Shown one piece after another: positions 47,901 to 56,866 of a stretch of 64,000 nt of DNA; the first letter of the stretch is position 1, and each line of letters begins with the position of its first letter. The notes under the pieces are model-generated. The model worked only from the letters and a program-made list of their open reading frames with translations. It searched no databases and was not told the origin of the DNA. Both the position numbers and the translations under genes were made by a program. The stretch spans positions 310,001 to 374,000 of the forward strand of contig CAVTCB010000010.1 of assembly GCA_963733105.1 (NCBI GenBank), written 5' to 3'. The DNA comes from JAFAYN01 sp963733105 (lineage in GTDB: Bacteria; Gemmatimonadota; Gemmatimonadetes; Longimicrobiales; Longimicrobiaceae).

Positions 47901-48578
47901 ATGGCGACCATCGAGCGCGACGAGCTGACCGGGAGCGAGGGCACGGGTCCCTGGCCCGCGTTCGCGGATCTTCTCTCCGCCACCACCCTGCTCTTTCTGA
48001 TCCTGTTCGCCGCCATCGCGGTCCCCGCACTGGTGGAGAGTGGAGGAAAAAGGAGCGCCTTGCAGAAGATCTACCGAGCCATAGAGCCTGCGGACGGGAG
48101 AAAAGGGGTGAGCGTCCGCCCTGTGGGCGATTACCTCCTGGTCACCATCGAGGGGGATGCCACCTTTCCCCAGCGCTCGGCCGACCTCGCGCAGATGAAG
48201 AGTGAAGGAAAGCGCATTCTCTCCTCCTTCGGGTCGAGCATCATTTCCGATTCCTCCATCCTTCGCTCCATCGACCAGATCCAGGTGGTGGGGCACACCA
48301 GCAGCGAAGGCGCGGACTCCACGAACTGGCGGCTTTCCGCGTCGAGGGCAGCGGCGGTGTCGCTCTTCCTGATCGACAGCGTGGGACTCCCGCCGTGCCG
48401 GGTCTCCGCCCTGGGGCGAAGCCGCTACTACCCGGTGGACCCCGTGACTTCCAGCGACGTCCGCCGGGTGGACAGGCGGGACCGTCGCATCGAGCTGGAG
48501 ATCCGCCCTGCCATTCCGAGTGATCGCGAGCAGGAGCGCCGGCGCAACAGCTGTGTCGACCAGCGGTCCAAACGGTGA
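47901..48578 (+). CDS. MotB/ZorB-like protein with OmpA-type peptidoglycan domain
   Basis: A 225-residue intact protein. A single N-terminal helix FADLLSATTLLFLILFAAIAV carries an Asp near its start (residue 23), where MotB and ZorB hold the proton-accepting Asp. The C-terminal domain reads VVGHTSSEGADSTNWRLSASRAAAVSLFL...RRDRRIELEI, a typical OmpA-like peptidoglycan-binding pattern. With the preceding gene it would form a wall-anchored, ion-driven stator. Its stop overlaps the next start (GTGA). Confidence 0.85.
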   Translation: MATIERDELTGSEGTGPWPAFADLLSATTLLFLILFAAIAVPALVESGGKRSALQKIYRAIEPADGRKGVSVRPVGDYLLVTIEGDATFPQRSADLAQMKSEGKRILSSFGSSIISDSSILRSIDQIQVVGHTSSEGADSTNWRLSASRAAAVSLFLIDSVGLPPCRVSALGRSRYYPVDPVTSSDVRRVDRRDRRIELEIRPAIPSDREQERRRNSCVDQRSKR

Positions 48579-50770
48579 GCACTCCGACCCCGATTGTCGA
48601 CGCGGTGCTGTCGGATGCGCTCGGCGTCCCTCGCAACGTGGACGTATGGCTCCGGACGATCGAGCGCAGCGCGCGCGCGCTGCGCGCGCGCACGGAGGAT
48701 CTCTGCGCGTCCGACGGAGCCCTGCCACTCGTGGTGGACGTCAACGCCGCCCTCGTCGCCTTCCTGGACACCCCGGGCGCGAGCGCGCTGCACCGGATCA
48801 TCCGTCGTCCCCTCCCCCAGCTCGCTGCGGGTACCCCGGCTCACCACTCCTTCAGCAATCTTTCCGGCTTCCTCTTCCGCCAGGCGGAGGAGGCCCTGCA
48901 GCTCCAGGAGGCGGCGGAGGGACTTCGCCGGAAGGTGGCGGAGGTGCGGGAGCGCTTCGGCATCCGTGCTCCGTACTTCACGGAAGTACACCTCCGTGCC
49001 GCGCGGGTGGAGGGGGCCGACCTCGTGCGGGCACGCCGCGTCGCCGACATCCGGGCGATGGAGTTCCGGTTGACGCGGGCGGAGCAGGCGCTGGAACGGA
49101 TGGCCGCTCGGTTTCCGCGGGAGCGGGACCGGACCGAAGGTGATTGGGAGATGATCGAGGGGAGCGAAGCATCCGCCGACGAGCTGCGCGCCGCACTCGC
49201 CTTCCGTCTCCAGGAGAAGAACGCCGCGCGCACGGGAGCGGCGACAACCCGCGCGCTCCGGGAGACGGCGGTGAGGCACCTGAGCGAGCTCGGGAGCACG
49301 GCGGGATGGCAGCGTCCGGCCAGCCGCTCGGTGCACCTGGTGGCGGAGCGGCTGGCGGGGGACGCGGTCAGGCCGGACGAGTCGCTGGCTCACGATGGAG
49401 AGGATGTGATACTCTGGGGTGGGCTCCTGCAGACGGCCCAGGCGGTGCTGCATGACGGCGACCCCGAGAGCTGGCAGCCCCGCCTGAAGCCGCTGGCCGC
49501 GGAGGAGGAGCCGGGTACCGGGACCACGCTCTGGGCGATCCCGGTGGACGACACTTACGTCCTGCTCACCCCCGAGATCCGGTCTCCAGTACGGGTGGCA
49601 AGCCGTGGCGTCCGCCTGGGAAAGACGGTGGAGTGCAAGCTCTTCGGCACCCCGGGTATGCCGGAGGATACGGCGGTCGGGAAAGTGGAGGTCGCCCCCT
49701 TCTTCGACGGCATGGACGTGGCGGAGCCCAGGTGGTTCAAGAACCACCGGAACGCACGGTTCGAGGTGGTAGGGCGGCGCGGGCCGAACTGGTTCGCGCG
49801 GCTCCGGCAGCGTGGGGAGGTAAAACGCCTGAGAACGCCGGCCTGGGAGGAGGATTCGAGGACGGTGGGAGCCGTTCGGCTCCTCCCCGCCGCCAGCGCT
49901 CTTCCGCCCCGGTCCGAAGTCGAAGTGGGTCCTGCGGGGACGACATCCGTCCAGTTCACCGGATTTCAGACGGATGTCGTACGCACACCGCTCCTGGACT
50001 ACGGCACTGCATGGCTCAGGACGGCCGCTCAGCCGTCGAGCGGGGCACAGGAAGCGCTGGAGCGTGAGCGTGAGCTCTTCCGTCTCCTCAACCGCAACGG
50101 AGCCGGGGGGGCGCTACGCTTTCTCGGCTCCGCACGGATCACCGGAACGCGGACGTCCGGGGTCCTGTACGCGCGGCCGTACGCGCTACGGCTCGAGGAA
50201 TGCCCCCCGGTAGAGCAGTGGCTGCAGAGGGAAAGCCGCACGGCCCTGATCCGGGCCGTGGCGCGGCTGCTGACGACCATCCATGAAACCGGATACGCCC
50301 TCGGCGTGTGCCACATGGGAGCGTTCGCCTTCGGGATGGAATGGCGGAGCCTTTCTGCGCCGCCGCACCCGACAGCGACCCTGATTCATGCACCGGCCGC
50401 CACTCGCCTGGGACACTACCACGCACCCCCTCAGCAGACCTCTCCGACAGACACGGTCAGGTACTCCCACCTCTGCTTCAAGGGGTTTCCCCCTGCGGTC
50501 GAGAAAGGGGAAACCGCACTCCCGGAAACTGACGCCGCAGCATTCGCCGTGTTCGCGCTCGACGTTCTCGCGGAGAAGCCGCTCCCCATGAAATGGGCTT
50601 CGCTGAAATGGGACGACATCCCGTTCGTGATCGCGGACTGTGCCGAGCAGTGCTTCCCGCGTCCGCAGCTGGCCATAGACGTGGCGCGGACCTTGGCTGA
50701 CCGGAGCCGGTGGAAAGCCCTGCTCCAGTGGCAGGTCGACCTGGCGCAACGGTCCGAGCCGCTCGACTGA
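48575..50770 (+). CDS. large island protein with degenerate kinase-like C-terminal domain
   Basis: A 731-residue intact protein. The N-terminal half is helical (LQEAAEGLRRKVAEVRERFG, DIRAMEFRLTRAEQALERM) with a middle region I do not recognise. From about residue 475 it looks like a protein-kinase fold without its catalytic residues: an N-lobe-like part, then LLTTIHETGYALGVCHMGAFAFGMEW where a kinase has its HRD...N loop (about 563-588), and a C-lobe-like end (AFALDVLAEKPLPMKW...VARTLADRSRWKALL). It may be a pseudokinase scaffold. The GTG overlaps the ZorB-like stop. Last gene of the island operon. Confidence 0.65.
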   Translation: MSTPTPIVDAVLSDALGVPRNVDVWLRTIERSARALRARTEDLCASDGALPLVVDVNAALVAFLDTPGASALHRIIRRPLPQLAAGTPAHHSFSNLSGFLFRQAEEALQLQEAAEGLRRKVAEVRERFGIRAPYFTEVHLRAARVEGADLVRARRVADIRAMEFRLTRAEQALERMAARFPRERDRTEGDWEMIEGSEASADELRAALAFRLQEKNAARTGAATTRALRETAVRHLSELGSTAGWQRPASRSVHLVAERLAGDAVRPDESLAHDGEDVILWGGLLQTAQAVLHDGDPESWQPRLKPLAAEEEPGTGTTLWAIPVDDTYVLLTPEIRSPVRVASRGVRLGKTVECKLFGTPGMPEDTAVGKVEVAPFFDGMDVAEPRWFKNHRNARFEVVGRRGPNWFARLRQRGEVKRLRTPAWEEDSRTVGAVRLLPAASALPPRSEVEVGPAGTTSVQFTGFQTDVVRTPLLDYGTAWLRTAAQPSSGAQEALERERELFRLLNRNGAGGALRFLGSARITGTRTSGVLYARPYALRLEECPPVEQWLQRESRTALIRAVARLLTTIHETGYALGVCHMGAFAFGMEWRSLSAPPHPTATLIHAPAATRLGHYHAPPQQTSPTDTVRYSHLCFKGFPPAVEKGETALPETDAAAFAVFALDVLAEKPLPMKWASLKWDDIPFVIADCAEQCFPRPQLAIDVARTLADRSRWKALLQWQVDLAQRSEPLD

Positions 50771-50804
50771 GGCGTCACGGGACGTTTCGAGCCGCTCCCA
50801 CCCC

Positions 50805-51572
50805 CTACCGTCTCCCCCCCATCGCCGCGTCCAGCGCCGCCTTCTCCTCGGCGCCAGCCGGCGCCAGCCGGCGCCAGCTCCCCTTCGCCAGCTCCCCCAG
50901 CCGCAGCGGCCCCACCGAGACACGCACCAGCCGCAGGGTCCGGGCGCCGAGCGCCTCCAGCAGACGGCGGACGTGGCGGTTCTTCCCCTCGTCCAGCACC
51001 ACCTCCAGCCACGCGTTGCGCGTCCCCTCGCGGAGCACGGACGCGCGCTTCGCCGCCAGGAGGTCGCCGCTGGCGGTCACCCCCTCCGTCATGCGCCGCA
51101 GGAGGTCGTCGTCCGGGAGGCGGTCCACCTGCACGTGGTAGCTCTTGTCCAGGTGGGTCGCGGGGTCGAGCACCCGCGCCGCCCAGCGGGTGTCGTTGGT
51201 GAAGAGGAGGAGCCCCTCGCTGGCCCGGTCCAGCCGTCCGACGGGGGAGACGCGCGGGAGCGCGGGGTCGGCGAGGCAGTCGTACACCGTCGCGCGCCCG
51301 CGCTCGTCGGACGCGGTGGTCACCAGCCCGCGCGGCTTGTTGAGCATCAGGTAGACCGGCGCCTCCGCGGCCACGGGCACCCCGTCCACCTCGATCCGGT
51401 CCCGCTCCGGGTCCACCCGGAAGTCCGGGTCGCGCCGTACCCTGCCGTTCACCCGCACCCGGCCCTCCGCCACCACGCCGTGCGCCTGCGAGCGCGAGCA
51501 GAAGCCCAGCTTGGAGAGCGCGCGGGCCAGGCCGACCGCGGGCCGGCTCCCGCCGGGGCGTGGGGGCTTCAC
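50805..51572 (-). CDS. RluB/RsuA-family pseudouridine synthase
   Basis: About 255 residues. An S4 RNA-binding domain (LARALSKLGFCSRSQAHGVVAEGRVRVNGR) is followed by the synthase domain: LNKPRGLVTTASDERGR, SPVGRLDRASEGLLLFTND (catalytic Asp in RLD) and LDEGKNRHVRRLLEALG. It makes pseudouridine in 23S or 16S rRNA. The GTG at 51572 overlaps the antiporter stop (GTGA). The end lies 34 bases from the island's last gene, which converges on it. No terminator is visible between them. Confidence 0.88.
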   Translation of the reverse strand: MKPPRPGGSRPAVGLARALSKLGFCSRSQAHGVVAEGRVRVNGRVRRDPDFRVDPERDRIEVDGVPVAAEAPVYLMLNKPRGLVTTASDERGRATVYDCLADPALPRVSPVGRLDRASEGLLLFTNDTRWAARVLDPATHLDKSYHVQVDRLPDDDLLRRMTEGVTASGDLLAAKRASVLREGTRNAWLEVVLDEGKNRHVRRLLEALGARTLRLVRVSVGPLRLGELAKGSWRRLAPAGAEEKAALDAAMGGRR

Positions 51573-53044
51573 ACCGGGAGCGGCGTCCCGGCCAGGGGAT
51601 CGCCGCGGGGCGCCTCCCCGGCGCGGGCGCGCGCGATCTCCTCCTGCACCATCCGTGCGGGGAAGATCCAGTCCAGCAGCGGGGTGGTCATGAAGGTGGT
51701 CACCAGCGCCATGATCACCATCATGGTGAAGAGCGTGGGGGAGATCACCCCGATGTCCAGCCCCACGTTGAGGATCACCAGCTCCATCAGGCCGCGGGTG
51801 TTCATCAGCACGCCCAGTGCCCCGGCCTCGCGCCAGGGCATCCCGGTGGCCCGGGCCGCCAGCGTGGACCCGCCGAACTTCCCCGCCACCGCCACCGCGA
51901 CGATCAGCGCGCAGATGGCCCACATCTCCCCCCCGCTCACCAGCCCGACGCTGGTGCGCAGCCCCGTGAAGGCGAAGAAGAGCGGGAGGAGGAGTACCAC
52001 CGTCACGTCCTCCAGCTTCCCCGTGAGGGCGCGGACGAACGCCGAGTCCTTGGGCATCACCGCCCCGGCCAGGAAGGCGCCGAAGAGCGCGTGGACCCCC
52101 AGCCACTCCGTCGCCAGCGCCGAGAGGAGGGCGAGGAGGAGGACGCCGGCCAGCGCGTCGTGGGAGAGCCCGCCGCTGCGGCGGAAGCGGTCGCCCAGGC
52201 GGCGGAGGGCGGGGCGCACCGCCACCATCATCACCACCACGAACAGGGCCGACCCGCCCAGCGTGCCCCAGAGGGGGAGCGCGGCGTCCCCGGCGCGGAC
52301 GATCACCACCACCGCCGCCAGGATGGACCACGCGGTCACGTCGTCCACCGCGGCGCAGGCCAGCGTCACCGCCCCCACGCGCGTGCGGAGGAGGTTCTTC
52401 TCGGTGAGGATGCGGGCCAGCACGGGGAAGGCCGTCACGCTCATGGCCGCGCCCATGAAGAGCGCGAAGCCGGTGAAGGTGACGCCGTCGTGGGAGAGCC
52501 GCGGGTACAGCCAGGTCGCCAGGACGGCCCCCAGCACGAAGGGCGCGACGATGCTGACGTGGCTGGTGACCACCGCCGTGTCGCCGCGCTCGCGGAGCAG
52601 CTTCGGGTCCAGCTCCAGCCCCACCAGGAACATGAACACCAGCAGCCCCACCTGGCTGATGGAGTTCAGGAAGCCCAGGCTGGCCGGGGGGAAGAGCGCC
52701 GCGGAAAGGTCCGGGGCCACCCACCCCAGCAGCGACGGCCCCAGGAGGATCCCCGCCACCATCTCGCCGACCACCTGCGGCTGGTGGATGCGGCGGAAGA
52801 GGCGCCCCACCAGGCGCGCGGCGACCACCACCACCGCGATCTGCACCAGGAGGAGGAGGAGGTCGGGCATGGGGGCGGCGGCCCTGGCCTTCTCGGCCAC
52901 GGTCAGGGCGGGCGCGGACGGCGCCCGGAGCCCCGCGCCCCAGCGCAGGACGCCGAGGAGGAGGAGTCCCGGGGCTCCGACCAGCACCACGTACAGCAGC
53001 ACGGCGCGCAGCCCGCGGGCACGGGGTCGAGGATTCTCTGACAT
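51569..53044 (-). CDS. CPA2-type cation/proton antiporter
   Basis: About 491 residues with 12 or more helices, opening with a separate N-terminal helix (VLLYVVLVGAPGLLLLGVL). Conserved parts include HQPQVVGEMVAGILLGPSLLG, GLLVFMFLVGLELD, AVDDVTAWSILA (the DD pair that binds the ion) and GLMELVILNVGLDIGVIS. This is a Na+ or K+/H+ exchanger. No regulatory TrkA domain follows. The start at 53044 (MSENPRP) fits the membrane topology. Confidence 0.87.
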   Translation of the reverse strand: MSENPRPRARGLRAVLLYVVLVGAPGLLLLGVLRWGAGLRAPSAPALTVAEKARAAAPMPDLLLLLVQIAVVVVAARLVGRLFRRIHQPQVVGEMVAGILLGPSLLGWVAPDLSAALFPPASLGFLNSISQVGLLVFMFLVGLELDPKLLRERGDTAVVTSHVSIVAPFVLGAVLATWLYPRLSHDGVTFTGFALFMGAAMSVTAFPVLARILTEKNLLRTRVGAVTLACAAVDDVTAWSILAAVVVIVRAGDAALPLWGTLGGSALFVVVMMVAVRPALRRLGDRFRRSGGLSHDALAGVLLLALLSALATEWLGVHALFGAFLAGAVMPKDSAFVRALTGKLEDVTVVLLLPLFFAFTGLRTSVGLVSGGEMWAICALIVAVAVAGKFGGSTLAARATGMPWREAGALGVLMNTRGLMELVILNVGLDIGVISPTLFTMMVIMALVTTFMTTPLLDWIFPARMVQEEIARARAGEAPRGDPLAGTPLPV

Positions 53045-53228
53045 CCGGGTGTGGCGGAAAATGCGTGAAGTCCGGGACGGAGCGGCGGGCGCCAGGCGCT
53101 CTAAGCTACCATCCGGGGCCGGGGTTTCCAAGACGGGCGGCGCCGCTCTGGTCCGGCGCGCCCGTCCCGCTTATCAATGTGGTGTCGTGGTACTGCCGCC
53201 CGGCGCCACCTTTCCCCGACCGTACGTC

Positions 53229-56200
53229 ATGCGCACCTGCCGCTTGGAAGTCTTTTCCCGCACCGAGGACGCCGCGACGCTCCGCTTCTACGGGGCCGAC
53301 GGGGCGCTGGTCGGCACGCGGGAGCTGGATGGCCTCCACGGGTTCATCGGGGAGGTGGAGAAGGGGTACCGTACGCGGGCCCCCGACCTCGTCCGCCTGG
53401 GGCAGCGCCTCTACGAATGGCTCGACGGCCCCACCGAGCGCTGGCTGGCCGGCGCGCTCCCGGGTCCCGGCGGCCTCGCCGTGCACGTGGACGTGGCCGA
53501 GCGGCTCCGCCACTTCCCCTGGGAGCTGCTCCTTCGCGACGGCTCGTTCCTCTGCGACGACGTCAACCGTCCTTTCACGCCTGTCCGCCGCGTGTCCCGC
53601 GACGCGCGGGAGGTGGCGCCGGCGAACCGGCCCCTGCGCGTCCTGCTGATGGCGTGCTCGCCGGAGGGGGAGGAGCCGGTGCTGGACCACGAGGGCGAGG
53701 AGCGGATGATCCTGGAGGCCACGCGCCACCGCCCCATCGAGCTGGTGGTGGAGGAGAGCGGGAGCCTGCGGGGGCTGCGCGAGCAGGTGGAGTGGCAGGA
53801 GCCCGGCTACTTCGACGTGTTCCACCTGACGGGCCACGCGACGGTGCGGGAGGGGAAGCCGCTGTTCGTGATGGAGGACGAGCTGGGCTTCGCCCACCAC
53901 GCGAGCGCGGACGAGATCGCGGAGGCGTTCTCGGGGAGCTGGCCCCGGCTGGTGTTCCTGTCCGGGTGCCAGACTGGACAGGCGCCGGACCAGGGAGCCC
54001 TCCCGTCCATGGCGGAGGCCCTGGTGGCGGCGGGCGCGCCGGCGGTGCTGGGGTGGGCGCTCCCCGTGGGGGACGTGGCGGCGAGCGCGTCGGCGGCGAC
54101 TCTGTACGAGCACCTGTCGGTGGGGAAGCGGGTGGACGAGGCGGTGGCGAGGGCGCGCAGGGAGCTGCTGGAGGCGAAGAGCCCGTACTGGCACCTCCTG
54201 CGGCTGTACGTGGACGCGACGCCGCTGGAGCCGCTCGTCACGCCCCCCGGGGCCCGGGGGCGCCAGCGGCTCCCGGTTCGCGAGGCCGCCACGGAGTTCA
54301 TCGACGCCGGAAAGGTGGAAGTCTGCTCCCGGGAGCGCTTCGTGGGGCGCAGGCGGCCGATCCAGCGCTCCCTGCGCGTGCTGGAGAGCTACGAGGGGGA
54401 GGAGGGGTACGCCGAGGGGGTTCTCCTCCACGGGATGGGAGGGCTCGGGAAGAGCAGCATGGCCGCCCGTCTGTGCGAGCGGATGCCGGGCCACGGGCGC
54501 GTGGTGCTGGTGGGGCGGCTGGACGAGCCGGCGCTCGTCGGCGCGCTCGGCAACAAGCTGGACACGCCGGAGGCCATCGAGCTGCTCGGTCGTCCCGGGA
54601 CGACGCTCGCGGTCCGGCTGCGCCTCCTGCTGCGGGGGCCGCTCGCCGCGACCCCGTTCCTGTTCGTGCTCGACGACTTCGACCAGAGCCTGGAGGAGAG
54701 CGGGGGCGGCCACGTCCTGCGGAAGGAGGCGCGCGACGTCCTCGCGGCGCTGCTGGCGGAGATCCGGGGCGCGGGCTCCGGGAGCCGGGTGATCGTGACC
54801 GCCCGGTACACGTTCCCGGTCCCGGGTCCGGGGGGGGTGTACCTGGAGGGGCTGGAGTCCATGCGCGGGGCGGAGCTGGAGAAGAAGACCGTCCGTCTCG
54901 ACACCCTGGTGCGCGCCGAGAAGAGCGACCCGGCCCTCGCGAAGCGGGTGACCGCGGCGGGCGCGGGGAATCCGCACCTCCTCGACCTGCTGAGCTCGGC
55001 CCTCGCCGACCCCGGGAGCGGCGCCGTGGAGGTGGCGGGGGCCGTGGAGGGGGTCGCGGCGGAGTTCCGGGAGAAGCTCCAGCTCGGGCGCCTCCTCGCC
55101 GCGCAGGAGCCCGGCCTGAGGCGGCTGGTGGCGCTGCTCGCGGTGTTCGACCTCCCCGTCGCGGCGGGGGCGGCGGGTGCCGTGGCGGGGGCCGGGCTCG
55201 CCGCGGCGCAGCTGGACCGGGCCGTCTCCCTCACCCTGGTGGAGAGGGGGCATCACCCCGGCGGGGAGCCGCGCTACTACGTCTCCCCCCTCGTGCGGCC
55301 GCTGGTGGAGGCGGAGCTGACCGCGGAGGAGCGGAAGGAGGCCCGCGCGCGGGGAGCCGCGCACCTCCACGAGCAGTGGTCGGGCGGAGCCCTGTACGGT
55401 ACGGAGGAGGAGCTGCTCGAGGTCCACCGGCTCGCGATGCTCTCGGAGTCGCGGGAGATCGCCGCCGCGGTGGCCGACCGGGTCACCTCCCACTGGCTCG
55501 ACGACTCGCGGTTCCATGAGGCGGAGGCCCTGTCCAGGGAGACGCTCCGCGTGGTCGAGGACTACCGCGTGCTCCACAACCTCGCCCGCGCCGAGCAGGT
55601 GCTCGGACGGCCCGCGGTCCGCGAGCACTTCGAAGCCGCCCTGGCCGCGTGTCGGACCAGCGCCGGACGGAGCGAGCAGATCCAGCAGCACGAAGCCACG
55701 ATCAAGCACAGCCTGGCCGGTCTGCTTCGCCAGCGGGGAGAGGTGCCGGAGTCGCTGAAGCTGTACCGGGAGTCGCTGGCGATCAAGGAAGGGATTGGGG
55801 ACACGAGGGGCCGGGCTGCGACCCTGCACGAGATCGCCGGTCTGCTGCGCCAGCAGGGGGAGCTGGAGGAGTCGCTGAAGCTGTACCAGGAGTCGCTGGC
55901 GATCGAGGAGACGATCGGGAACGTGCCGGGGAAGGCGCCCACCTTGAACGAGATGGCGGGGATCTCCGCGCAGCGGGGGGAGGCGGAGGAGGCGCTGAAG
56001 CTGTACCGCGAGTCGCTGGCGATCCGCGAGAGCGTCGGAGACGCCAGGGGAAGGGCCTCGACCCTGCAACAGATGGGGAGGGTGTTCGAGAAGCGGGGGG
56101 AGACGGAGGAGGCGCTGAGACTGTACCGCGAGTCGCTGGACATCACGGAGAGGGTCGGAGACGTGCAGGGGCGCGGCGCGGCGCTGTGCCGGATGGCGGG

Positions 56201-56852
56201 GATCTCCGCGCAGCAGGGGAAGGTGGAGGAGGCGCTGGAGATGTGCCGCGAGTCGCTGGAGCTGCTCGGGAAGATCGGGGACGTGAGGGGCCGCGCGGCC
56301 ACCCTGCACGAGGTGGCCGGGATCGAGTCGCGGAGGGGGAACGGGGAGAGGGCCGCCGCGCTCCTGCGCGAGTCGGCGGCGGCCCTGGCGTCGGTGCGCG
56401 CGTGGCTCGACCTGATCGTCGTCCTCCGCGGCCTGTCGGCGCTGGAGGAGAGCCGGTCCGCCGGCCTGCTGGCCCAGGCCGTCTGGCTGGCGACGCGCGT
56501 GGGCGTCCCCGCGAGTCACCTCCTGGAGCCCGCGAAGGAGCTGCTGGAGCGGACCGGGTACGGCTCGGACCGTGCGCCGGCCATCGCGGCCGCAACCTTG
56601 CTGCTCGTCACGGAGCGCGCTCCGGCCGGCCCGGCCGCGGAGAGCGTGCGCGATCCCGCCCTCTCGCTTCTCGCCGCCTGCGCGGAGGCCCGCGGGGTGC
56701 CCGCGGAGGGGATCCGCGAGTGGATCGTGGCGGAGCGCCTGAACGACCCGGAGCACGTGGTCCCCGCGTCGCTCGCCGCGCTGGAGGAGATCGTGGGCGA
56801 CGACGAGTGGCTCTTCGATCGCGGCCTCCTCGCCGGGAACGGACCATCCTGA
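53229..56852 (+). CDS. CHAT protease-STAND NTPase-TPR protein
   Basis: About 1,207 intact residues. Residues 130-330 are a CHAT caspase-like domain: the His in FHLTGHA (203) and the Cys in LSGCQTG (247). A STAND/NB-ARC NTPase follows with Walker A HGMGGLGKSS (about 400-409) and Walker B LFVLDDFDQ (about 480). From 780 to 1060 there are tetratricopeptide repeats; five consecutive 40-residue units are near-identical (for example ESLKLYRESLAIKEGIGDTRGRAATL). This architecture is that of signal-dependent bacterial death or immune proteins: TPR sensor, NTPase switch, protease effector. The start ATG at 53229 is the first Met before the homologous region; a GTG upstream is possible. Confidence 0.86.
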   Translation: MRTCRLEVFSRTEDAATLRFYGADGALVGTRELDGLHGFIGEVEKGYRTRAPDLVRLGQRLYEWLDGPTERWLAGALPGPGGLAVHVDVAERLRHFPWELLLRDGSFLCDDVNRPFTPVRRVSRDAREVAPANRPLRVLLMACSPEGEEPVLDHEGEERMILEATRHRPIELVVEESGSLRGLREQVEWQEPGYFDVFHLTGHATVREGKPLFVMEDELGFAHHASADEIAEAFSGSWPRLVFLSGCQTGQAPDQGALPSMAEALVAAGAPAVLGWALPVGDVAASASAATLYEHLSVGKRVDEAVARARRELLEAKSPYWHLLRLYVDATPLEPLVTPPGARGRQRLPVREAATEFIDAGKVEVCSRERFVGRRRPIQRSLRVLESYEGEEGYAEGVLLHGMGGLGKSSMAARLCERMPGHGRVVLVGRLDEPALVGALGNKLDTPEAIELLGRPGTTLAVRLRLLLRGPLAATPFLFVLDDFDQSLEESGGGHVLRKEARDVLAALLAEIRGAGSGSRVIVTARYTFPVPGPGGVYLEGLESMRGAELEKKTVRLDTLVRAEKSDPALAKRVTAAGAGNPHLLDLLSSALADPGSGAVEVAGAVEGVAAEFREKLQLGRLLAAQEPGLRRLVALLAVFDLPVAAGAAGAVAGAGLAAAQLDRAVSLTLVERGHHPGGEPRYYVSPLVRPLVEAELTAEERKEARARGAAHLHEQWSGGALYGTEEELLEVHRLAMLSESREIAAAVADRVTSHWLDDSRFHEAEALSRETLRVVEDYRVLHNLARAEQVLGRPAVREHFEAALAACRTSAGRSEQIQQHEATIKHSLAGLLRQRGEVPESLKLYRESLAIKEGIGDTRGRAATLHEIAGLLRQQGELEESLKLYQESLAIEETIGNVPGKAPTLNEMAGISAQRGEAEEALKLYRESLAIRESVGDARGRASTLQQMGRVFEKRGETEEALRLYRESLDITERVGDVQGRGAALCRMAGISAQQGKVEEALEMCRESLELLGKIGDVRGRAATLHEVAGIESRRGNGERAAALLRESAAALASVRAWLDLIVVLRGLSALEESRSAGLLAQAVWLATRVGVPASHLLEPAKELLERTGYGSDRAPAIAAATLLLVTERAPAGPAAESVRDPALSLLAACAEARGVPAEGIREWIVAERLNDPEHVVPASLAALEEIVGDDEWLFDRGLLAGNGPS

Positions 56853-56866
56853 CACGCCGAGACCCC

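Noticed and set aside
46144..50770. A standard Zorya defence system
   Set aside because: ZorA-like and ZorB-like proteins are present, but no ZorC, ZorD helicase or ZorE nuclease is found in the window; a tubulin-like GTPase and a kinase-like protein occur instead.
53106..56855. Minus-strand open frame of 1,249 codons
   Set aside because: Exact antisense of the CHAT-STAND-TPR gene, which has clear motifs. Such frames arise because GC-rich codon use removes stops.
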